A stretch of 64,000 bases of DNA. It comes from Cyclobacteriaceae bacterium (GTDB lineage Bacteria; Bacteroidota; Bacteroidia; Cytophagales; Cyclobacteriaceae). A program made the translations under genes and the position numbers. Of the stretch, positions 1 to 6,605 are shown one piece after another. Numbering within the stretch: the first letter of the stretch is position 1; each line of letters begins with the position of its first letter. Location of the stretch: the NCBI GenBank assembly GCA_028281285.1, contig JANQKF010000020.1, forward strand, positions 1 through 64,000, read 5' to 3'. A model generated the notes under the pieces. The model was given only the letters and a program-made list of their open reading frames with translations. It was not told the DNA's origin and searched no databases.

Positions 1-121
1 GATTGCGCTGGCCAGCATCATGGCAGGAGCTGATGGAGTAATCTATGAAACTCATGAGAAACCGGAGGAAGCCTATTCCGATGGTCAGCAAACCTTGAAT
101 TTTCCGAATCAGATAAGTTGA
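1..121 (+). CDS. C-terminal end of a DAHP synthase-like aldolase (partial)
   Basis: The reading frame is open from base 2 to the TGA at 119-121 and encodes about 39 residues. They contain ALASIMAGADGVIYETHEKP and then PEEAYSDGQQTL. This matches the end of class I DAHP synthases of the AroA/KDO8P-synthase-like family, where the last barrel strand carries AGADG, an acidic-His motif (here ETH) and the PEEAxSDGxQ(S/T)L tail. The enzyme condenses phosphoenolpyruvate with erythrose 4-phosphate at the start of the shikimate pathway. The rest of the gene is outside the window, so I cannot tell whether a chorismate mutase domain precedes it. The reading frame ends soon after the tail, so there is no C-terminal mutase. 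Confidence 0.72.
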   Translation, partial: IALASIMAGADGVIYETHEKPEEAYSDGQQTLNFPNQIS

Positions 122-173
122 TTGAGCGGCTCCAGAAGACCTTCGAATTAAGGACGAGTTTTTAACAAATTTC

Positions 174-200
174 AACTCTTTTGGAAAAATTGGTGTCTAA
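174..200 (+). promoter_or_regulatory. Possible ECF-type promoter
   Basis: An AAC at 174-176 is followed after 17 bases by TGTCTAA (194-200). The layout resembles the AAC / CGTCTAA pair upstream of the sigma-factor gene at 41962. It lies 66 bases before the lipoprotein start at 266. The match is short and low-complexity, so this is a weak call. Confidence 0.22.
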
Positions 201-265
201 GCGATTAAGGGCTTAAATGCAGCACCATTGTATTTAGCTTGTGAGTATTTTAAATTCACTCCTGC

Positions 266-1303
266 ATGTCAAAAACTTTCATTCCCTGTGCAAAACAAAC
301 GCTATTGTTTGGGCTTTTTCTGGTAATGTTTTCGTCCTGCGCCACTCTTTTCAATAGGAGTTACATGGATGTCGAGATCAAGGCAAATGAATCGCTGCAA
401 CTCGTATATAACAATGATACCTTATCGGCACAACCTGATCAAGGCATCCGAATTCCGGTTAAGAACCAGAAAGAACCACTTGCCCTAATTGCGATCGGGG
501 AGAGTGAAACCAAGGCCGTGGCTATTCGCTCCAAGAAGGGGAGCGTTTATTGGAGTAACTTCTTCACATTACCGATTTGGGGGGCTGGTTTCTTGGTGGA
601 TGAAATCAGTGGTAAGAAATTCAACTATCCGAACAAGGTCTTTATTGATTTCAAAAAACCAGGAAACTCCTACTACCCATATTTTCCAATGAAAGACGAA
701 CTCATCGCCAAAAAGAACCTCTTCGGGATTAACCCTTTTGGTTTTTTTCGGGAAGCCCATCCCATGGTAGAAGTGAGCTATGAACGGATTATGAACCGCC
801 AATTGTCCTCTCGATTCACCTATGGCCATTTGCTGGATGTAGACAATGAATTTTCACGTGATAGCGAAGGTTTCCAGGCATCGTTGGAACAGAAATACTA
901 TTATCGAAATGAAGATAGGACAAGACTCTATGTCAGCCTTGTATTGGAGCATTTGAATAAATCACATTTAGCTGAATTGACCTTAGAAAGCACCAGCGAC
1001 TTAATCAATGATCCATTTGGTAGCCAATTCACCCAACAAAGCAGGGTGAAAAAGGTGTTTACCTCCCTCACACCCAGGATCGGGTTTCAAACTTATCTGG
1101 GGGATGGATTCATACTTGAAGGATTTGCGGGGTTGGGGATGCGTCATCGTAAGGTTAGCCATCCCGATGTGGATCCAAGGTTTCGAGTTGTTGACGATGG
1201 AGGAGGTTGGTTATTTACGGACATTGATCTGTTATCCAACCGAGCTGAGAATCGACTTACTTCCAATTGGGATCTTGGCTTTCGACTAATTTGGGCTTTC
1301 TGA
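266..1303 (+). CDS. Predicted outer-membrane lipoprotein of unknown function
   Basis: 345 residues. The first 25 form a lipoprotein signal: a hydrophobic stretch (about 12-22) and a lipobox ending in Cys25 (MFSSC). Residues 26-140 are a soluble-looking beta-rich part. From about 165 the sequence alternates polar and hydrophobic residues in strand-length runs, and it ends in an aromatic residue (RLIWAF), as barrel-forming outer-membrane proteins do. I do not recognise a specific family; DUF3575-like barrels are a loose comparison only. The gene converges on the TonB-like gene with no spacer: its TGA ends at 1303 and the opposing stop begins at 1304. Confidence 0.6.
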   Translation: MSKTFIPCAKQTLLFGLFLVMFSSCATLFNRSYMDVEIKANESLQLVYNNDTLSAQPDQGIRIPVKNQKEPLALIAIGESETKAVAIRSKKGSVYWSNFFTLPIWGAGFLVDEISGKKFNYPNKVFIDFKKPGNSYYPYFPMKDELIAKKNLFGINPFGFFREAHPMVEVSYERIMNRQLSSRFTYGHLLDVDNEFSRDSEGFQASLEQKYYYRNEDRTRLYVSLVLEHLNKSHLAELTLESTSDLINDPFGSQFTQQSRVKKVFTSLTPRIGFQTYLGDGFILEGFAGLGMRHRKVSHPDVDPRFRVVDDGGGWLFTDIDLLSNRAENRLTSNWDLGFRLIWAF

Positions 1304-2884
1304 TTATTTCTTAGGCCGGAATCGAATACTCACTTTTTCAGTTGACTCCACTACTTTGCCATTCTTCACTGCGGGTTGCCAGACTGGCCCCTCTTTGATA
1401 AGGCGGATTGCTTCTTCATCACAGCCATATCCAATCCCCTTAACGATTTTATGATTCGTGGTACTTCCATCTTCGAGCACGGTAAATTTCACTGTTACAC
1501 GGCCTCTTTTCTTTTCAACAAGTGCTCGGGAAGGATACCTGAGACTATCTCGTAGGTAGTTGGCAAAAGCCGTCTTTCCGAGGCCTGGAACTGCAGCCCC
1601 ATCCTTTAAGGGTTTCTCATCCAGAAAAACTACTCTAATCCCGTCTGAAGGGATGTACTTTCGCTTTGCTTCAACCGGAGCAGCTTGCCTGTCAAATGTC
1701 GGCATTGTGAATTGTGGATTGCCTTCAAGAATTATGATTTGATCTACAAATCCAGCCTGATTTACTCTAAGTCGATTGAATCTTTCTTCCAATTTAATGC
1801 TAAATCGGCCTTCAGCATCTGTCATGACAAAGTTTCTGGTTCCAAGTTCTTCGACTTTGGCATTGACCAATGGAGTACTATCTGTCCTTGAGAATATCTG
1901 GCCTCGTACTTCATCACCTATAGAAGTTACTGAATAACCTAGAGAGGCCCTAGAACGGTCTACCTCCAGGGAAGAGACTACAATTTCATCAAGTTCTGCT
2001 TCCTGTGGCTCCAACCCAATTCTCAAAAAGTTAGTGTCTCCAACACTCACGGTTTTCGTTTCAAACCCTAGAAACTGAAAGGAAATATCAGCTTTTGGAT
2101 CTTCCAAACTAAGACTAAATCGCCCGTCCTCATCCGTACTAATTCCATTAGTTGAGTTATTCTCCAATACAGTGACGTACTTTAAAGGAGAACTATCAGC
2201 AACCGAGTAAACCTGCCCAGAAATCATTCTTCGCTCAGGCTTTATCACGGGAGAGGCCTGAATCTCTGCTCTGAAAGCCTCAGTTTTGGGCAAAACTGGC
2301 GTTGTTCTCAAAATATCAGGAACAACTTGTTCCGCTTCTTCAGCGACTGCCCCTTCAAAAACAATCTCTTCTTCTGGTTCATTGGATACCCCGGCAGTTT
2401 GAGAAACTAAGGGTTGATTGGGTTCCTCATCTGCAACTTCGTCTTTCGGTTCAATAGTCTGTAAAGGAGTTGTTTTTTTATCCACTTCAGCGAGGCTATC
2501 AGCCTGTGATTCTCTCGAGTCAGATTTTTGTAACTCAGTCAATTCCTTTGTTGTCGGTTTAAAATCTACGACCTGCGTGATTCCGAAAGCGACTACCGCG
2601 AGAAGTACAACGGCTGCCATTCTTCTAACCGTGGTCCAATAAAGAGGATTAGGTCTTTCTTGCTCGAGAAGTGAATCGATTCTAGAGTCAAGTTCACTCA
2701 AGTCTTCCTCCAGTAATTCGGTATTCCCGATGGTATCCAGACCTTCCATGGCCTCTTCGAACAGTTCATACTTTAGCAACAATTGTTCAACCTGGTGCAT
2801 TTCCTCACCATTCAGCCTTCCTTCCCTATAAGCCCGAATGAGCCCCGGAGTAAGATGTTCAATATGGTTATGCTTCTTGCTCAC
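1304..2884 (-). CDS. Membrane TonB-like protein with two regulatory domains and an anti-sigma-like N-terminus
   Basis: 526 residues. Residues 1-85 are an acidic, helical, probably cytoplasmic segment of the kind found in Bacteroidetes anti-sigma-like proteins. One membrane helix follows (about 89-106, AAVVLLAVVAFGITQVV). An acidic, Pro-rich linker leads to two carboxypeptidase regulatory-like domains (about 218-305 and 325-395; motifs DEDGRFSLSL and DAEGRFSIKL). The C-terminal 90 residues look like TonB_C (RGRVTVKFTVLEDGS, then WQPAVKNGKVV). It overlaps the ECF sigma gene by 17 bases and is transcribed after it, which suggests a sigma/membrane-partner pair. By family logic it could carry a periplasmic signal to the sigma factor, energise outer-membrane receptors, or both; this is inference. 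Confidence 0.72.
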   Translation of the reverse strand: MSKKHNHIEHLTPGLIRAYREGRLNGEEMHQVEQLLLKYELFEEAMEGLDTIGNTELLEEDLSELDSRIDSLLEQERPNPLYWTTVRRMAAVVLLAVVAFGITQVVDFKPTTKELTELQKSDSRESQADSLAEVDKKTTPLQTIEPKDEVADEEPNQPLVSQTAGVSNEPEEEIVFEGAVAEEAEQVVPDILRTTPVLPKTEAFRAEIQASPVIKPERRMISGQVYSVADSSPLKYVTVLENNSTNGISTDEDGRFSLSLEDPKADISFQFLGFETKTVSVGDTNFLRIGLEPQEAELDEIVVSSLEVDRSRASLGYSVTSIGDEVRGQIFSRTDSTPLVNAKVEELGTRNFVMTDAEGRFSIKLEERFNRLRVNQAGFVDQIIILEGNPQFTMPTFDRQAAPVEAKRKYIPSDGIRVVFLDEKPLKDGAAVPGLGKTAFANYLRDSLRYPSRALVEKKRGRVTVKFTVLEDGSTTNHKIVKGIGYGCDEEAIRLIKEGPVWQPAVKNGKVVESTEKVSIRFRPKK

Positions 2885-3461
2885 GTAAATTCTGAATACA
2901 GATCTTTAAATTTCTTCTTCCGTTTTGGATATAACTTTTTACTTTTTTCAACTCAAACCCTGTTATGCTTACCACTTCTTCGTATGACTTTCTCTCCAGG
3001 TAGAATAGCTTAATACACTGTTGTTGTTCATCACGGAGTTTACCTATGCATGTTTCTAACTTGGCAAAGTCCTCTTCTATCGATTCTTCATTGTTATGAT
3101 GATAAGGGAGTTGATATTCCATAAAAGCCTCACCATTAATTACATCTAAATTGACTTCTCCCTTTTTCTTTTCCTTACGAAGTAGCATGAGGCACTCATT
3201 TTTGGTAAGAACATGAAGCCAGCTTTTGAAGTTTTTGATGTCATGCTTTTTGAGGTCTTTAAGTAGTTTTTCACAAACCTGCATTACCATGTCTTTTGCC
3301 TGTTCACGATCTTTAAAGTATTTCAAACAAACCCCGTAAATAAGATGTGAGTAGCGCTTAAAGAGGACCGAAAGGGCATCATTGTCACTACTCTTTTTAT
3401 AAAGAGCGATTAGCTCAAGATCGCTGAATTTGTCAATATTTCGGTTTCTCCTTAGAAACAA
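2868..3461 (-). CDS. ECF RNA polymerase sigma factor
   Basis: 197 residues. Region 2 is at about 28-100 (LFKRYSHLIYGVCLKYFKD, then the WLHVLTKNECLMLLRKEK helix) and region 4 at about 130-190 (KLRDEQQQCIKLFYLERKSY, with the helix-turn-helix VVSITGFELKKVKSYIQNGR). Regions 1 and 3 are absent, as in ECF sigma factors. The only start I find is TTG at 3459-3461; no ATG occurs before region 2, so either TTG or another non-AUG codon is used. The 3' end overlaps the TonB-like gene by 17 bases. The VWA-domain gene is divergent 87 bases away and may belong to the regulon. Confidence 0.83.
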   Translation of the reverse strand: MFLRRNRNIDKFSDLELIALYKKSSDNDALSVLFKRYSHLIYGVCLKYFKDREQAKDMVMQVCEKLLKDLKKHDIKNFKSWLHVLTKNECLMLLRKEKKKGEVNLDVINGEAFMEYQLPYHHNNEESIEEDFAKLETCIGKLRDEQQQCIKLFYLERKSYEEVVSITGFELKKVKSYIQNGRRNLKICIQNLREQEA

Positions 3462-3548
3462 GCCTTCAATTTTTTTGACCTCTTTTTATGGAATCACAAA
3501 TCATACCACATCATAGAGTTAAAGAATTGGTCAAAAAGTTTTTTACTC

Positions 3549-5462
3549 ATGAAAAAGATAATTGTAATAATGATGATTCTGGTGAATGGATTCCATAAAT
3601 CGCCAGAGGATATTGGAAAAATAGTGGTGACAGGTACAGTGATAGACGTTGAATCTAAGTTGCCAATGGGCTATGTGACTGTCTTGGAAGAAGGGACAAA
3701 AACAGGCACGGTCACAAATTCTAAGGGTGTTTACCGCATTACTGTGGATTCAAGGGCTACGCTTGTTTTCAGCTTTATCGGGTATCAGACGGTCATGAAG
3801 AAAGTAAGAGGTAAATCGAAAATTGATATCAAACTCTTTCCTCACACCGAGCGACTGGAGGAAATAGCAGTGCTACAAAATGAAACCGCAGCTGATGCCT
3901 CGGGCATTGATAGAAGCAAAGTTTCTGTGGGTTACGCGATGCGTTCACAATTTGTGAATGGAGCTCCTGTATTGGATCAATTTATGACCGATGTTCCCCT
4001 GCAATTAAAGCCCCTTGGATTGGGTTTGAAATACAATCAATCAGGTGAAACCTATAAAGAGATTGAAGAAAATGGATTCCATGTTCCTTGGAAGGATCCG
4101 TTATCTACCTTTTCAATTGATGTGGATGCTGCTTCTTACAGTAATGTTCGTAGGTACATCAGTCAAGGGCAGTTACCACCAAAGGATGCAATCAAAATAG
4201 AGGAGATGATCAACTATTTTGATTATGATTATCAAGGTCCTCGGGGAAAGCATCCATTTGCTGTTCATCATGAAGTTTCAACAGCACCATGGAACAGTAA
4301 GCATAAACTCGTGCACATTGGTCTGCAGGGACAACGAATTGCTATGGATAATTTACCGGCATCGAATCTGGTATTCCTGATCGATGTATCGGGGTCAATG
4401 CGAAGCCCCAATAAACTACCCCTTTTAAAATCGGCATTTAAACTGTTGACACAGCAGCTTAGAAAGCAGGATAGAGTGGCCATCGTGGTGTATGCAGGTT
4501 CTGCAGGTGAGGTGTTGGAATCGACTCCTGGAAATGAAAAACAAAAGATTAAGGACGCAATAGATAACCTAAACGCAGGCGGCTCGACAGCGGGTGGAGC
4601 AGGTATTCAATTGGCGTATAAGATTGCCAAAAAGAACTTCATTGAAGGAGGGAACAACCGTGTAATCCTCGCCACAGATGGGGATTTCAATGTCGGAGCC
4701 TCAAGCGACAAGGCCATGGAAGACTTGATTGAGGAGAGAAGAAGGGGTGGAGTTTTTCTTACTGTGCTAGGTTTTGGAACGGGCAACTACAAAGATTCCA
4801 AAATGGAGATTTTGGCAGATAAAGGAAACGGTAATCATGCCTATATCGACAATATTCTCGAGGCTAAAAAGGTGTTAATAAAAGAATTTGGAGGAACTTT
4901 GTTTACTATTGCCAAAGACGTTAAGCTTCAGGTGGAGTTCAATCCTGCAACCGTTCAAGCCTATCGATTGATCGGCTATGAGAATCGAAAATTGGCCGCA
5001 GAGGACTTTAATAATGACAAAAAAGACGCAGGTGAGTTAGGGTCGGGCCACAGCGTAACTGCACTTTACGAGGTGATACCGACTGGAATTGATAGTGATT
5101 TTCGTCCGGTAGACGATTTGAAGTACCAGACAAACGAGCCAAAACCGATATCTTCTAATACAGAAGATTTACTCACGGTCAAGCTAAGATATAAGGCGCC
5201 TGATGGAGATAAAAGTACGTTGCTTGAGGAAGTGGTAGCGAAAAAAGTGACCGGTTGGAATCGTGTATCGAATGACTTTCAATGGTCGGGAGTGGTAGCT
5301 GCATTTGGAATGTTGTTGAGAGATTCAGACTATATCCAGGAGATGGATTATCAAAAAGCCCTGAAGCTGGCCAAAGAATCCAAAGGACCGGACGTAGAAG
5401 GATATAGAGCAGAGTTTATTAAGTTGGTGGAGACAGCCGAATTGCTTTCTCAGGATAGGTAA
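3549..5462 (+). CDS. VWA-domain protein with N-terminal carboxypeptidase regulatory-like domain (YfbK-type)
   Basis: 637 residues. A hydrophobic N-terminus (1-15) suggests export. Residues 25-105 are a carboxypeptidase regulatory-like fold (NSKGVYRITV, FSFIGYQTV). Residues 150-245 match the von Willebrand N-terminal domain (DPLSTFSIDVDAASYSNVRR). Next comes a VWA domain whose metal site is intact (DVSGS at 279-283, later ATDGDFNVG). The last 170 residues resemble DUF3520. This order is that of the YfbK-type family common in Bacteroidetes; a surface or periplasmic binding role is presumed but unproven. Its regulatory domain resembles the first one in the divergent TonB-like protein, including a shared YVTVLE motif. 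A terminator follows at 5467. Confidence 0.82.
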   Translation: MKKIIVIMMILVNGFHKSPEDIGKIVVTGTVIDVESKLPMGYVTVLEEGTKTGTVTNSKGVYRITVDSRATLVFSFIGYQTVMKKVRGKSKIDIKLFPHTERLEEIAVLQNETAADASGIDRSKVSVGYAMRSQFVNGAPVLDQFMTDVPLQLKPLGLGLKYNQSGETYKEIEENGFHVPWKDPLSTFSIDVDAASYSNVRRYISQGQLPPKDAIKIEEMINYFDYDYQGPRGKHPFAVHHEVSTAPWNSKHKLVHIGLQGQRIAMDNLPASNLVFLIDVSGSMRSPNKLPLLKSAFKLLTQQLRKQDRVAIVVYAGSAGEVLESTPGNEKQKIKDAIDNLNAGGSTAGGAGIQLAYKIAKKNFIEGGNNRVILATDGDFNVGASSDKAMEDLIEERRRGGVFLTVLGFGTGNYKDSKMEILADKGNGNHAYIDNILEAKKVLIKEFGGTLFTIAKDVKLQVEFNPATVQAYRLIGYENRKLAAEDFNNDKKDAGELGSGHSVTALYEVIPTGIDSDFRPVDDLKYQTNEPKPISSNTEDLLTVKLRYKAPDGDKSTLLEEVVAKKVTGWNRVSNDFQWSGVVAAFGMLLRDSDYIQEMDYQKALKLAKESKGPDVEGYRAEFIKLVETAELLSQDR

Positions 5463-5466
5463 CAAA

Positions 5467-5492
5467 AAAGGGAGACTATAATGTCTCCCTTT
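5467..5492. terminator. Rho-independent terminator between convergent genes
   Basis: A perfect 10-bp stem (AAAGGGAGAC / GTCTCCCTTT) with a 6-base loop, flanked by A and T runs. It can stop transcripts from both sides. The opposing lipoprotein gene's stop codon lies inside the structure. Confidence 0.8.
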
Positions 5493-6060
5493 CTATTAAT
5501 ACTCTAATGTCGTGACTTGGGGTTTCATCTCCTCCAAAATAGGGCCATAACCAGTAATTTGTTCCTGCTTCGCAATCCTCAGAGTTTCTTGGCATTTCGA
5601 TAGTGGTTAGACCATCCCCTGAAAAGCGGTAAGCCTCCGGAAGAATATCAATTCTAAGGTTGATGGCTTGGTCAAAAGGAACAGAGCCCATAGGCTCAAA
5701 AGTGCGATCGCCATCAGTATATACATAAGTTAGAAGTTGCAATTCATCTTCAAACCATCTCCATCCGAAGCGGGCGCTTTCGGTTCGATGATGCTTCAGG
5801 CAGTATGAAAAGCCCAAGAGTTTATTGATGTCTCCCTGATTGCCTGGACTTTGAGTTGTGTACACGGCAGATTGATCAAAGATGACTTTGAATTGGATGC
5901 CATTGCCGTCAAATTCTTCTGTCCTGACAATGGATGAGTGAGAACCCGCTTCCATTACGAATATCTCAAATCCAGTATCAGGATCAATTTCTATCGATTC
6001 GCTACAAGCCAACACTCCAAACAACAGTAGAAATGCCAAATATTTCTTCATGACCTTCAT
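5476..6060 (-). CDS. Hypothetical lipoprotein
   Basis: 194 residues beginning with a lipoprotein signal: a hydrophobic run at 7-17 and lipobox GVLAC with Cys19. The mature part has several aromatic, strand-like segments (RFGWRWFEDELQLLTYVYTD) and two later Cys/Trp-rich stretches near the C-terminus. I do not recognise a family. MKKYL at residue 4 is an alternative start and would also give a good signal peptide. It is monocistronic, converging on the VWA gene and divergent from the PadR operon. Confidence 0.6.
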   Translation of the reverse strand: MKVMKKYLAFLLLFGVLACSESIEIDPDTGFEIFVMEAGSHSSIVRTEEFDGNGIQFKVIFDQSAVYTTQSPGNQGDINKLLGFSYCLKHHRTESARFGWRWFEDELQLLTYVYTDGDRTFEPMGSVPFDQAINLRIDILPEAYRFSGDGLTTIEMPRNSEDCEAGTNYWLWPYFGGDETPSHDIRVLIERETL

Positions 6061-6232
6061 TTTGACTACAATTTACTAAAGAATATCGTTTACCGACATT
6101 TTATTGGGATCATCTTATTGAGAATAGAGCGGGATGTAATGAAATCTGCCCCATTTCGTCACCTCTACATACCACTTCAGTAACCAAAAATAACTTTCGG
6201 GGTAATTTAGATTATACCGTTTGATCGTTTTT

Positions 6233-6247
6233 ATTAGTTTTACTAAT
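6233..6247. promoter_or_regulatory. Candidate PadR operator
   Basis: A perfect inverted repeat, ATTAGT TTT ACTAAT, ends 16 bases before the padR-like start codon. Size, symmetry and position fit an autoregulatory PadR operator. A possible -33 TTTG lies at 6220-6223. Confidence 0.5.
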
Positions 6248-6263
6248 GGGTAAGTAATGAATT

Positions 6264-6605
6264 ATGGAACGAAGACATTATCTGGGAGAATTTGAGGAAA
6301 CGGTGCTTCTCGTTGTGGCGATGCAGCATGAGGCGGCCTACGGACTTTCCATCACCAAAGTGATAGAAGAGGATTTGGGGAGGTCCGTTAATATGAGTTC
6401 GGTGCATACCGCCCTCTATCGATTGGAAGAAAAGGGATACGTAATGTCAGACCTGGGAGGCGCCTCTGAAAAAAGGGGAGGTAGGAGAAAGCGGATATTC
6501 GTGATCACCGCAGCCGGTAAATCTGCATTATTAGAAGCAAAATCCCATCGTCAGTATCTCTGGTCCAGAATTCCAGGAATTGTCTTCAAAGGAGGAACCT
6601 CATGA
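6264..6605 (+). CDS. PadR-family transcriptional regulator
   Basis: 113 residues with a winged-helix layout: EFEETVLLVVAMQ (helix 1), AAYGLSITKVIEEDLGR, the recognition region VNMSSVHTALYRLEEKGYV, and a wing with GRRKRIFVITAAGK. Size and motifs are those of PadR proteins, which repress transporter genes and respond to ligand or membrane stress. The stop overlaps the following permease start by 4 bases (ATGA), so the two are translationally coupled. In Bacteroidetes and Acidobacteria this PadR plus FtsX-permease pairing is common. A perfect palindrome just upstream is the likely operator. Confidence 0.88.
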   Translation: MERRHYLGEFEETVLLVVAMQHEAAYGLSITKVIEEDLGRSVNMSSVHTALYRLEEKGYVMSDLGGASEKRGGRRKRIFVITAAGKSALLEAKSHRQYLWSRIPGIVFKGGTS

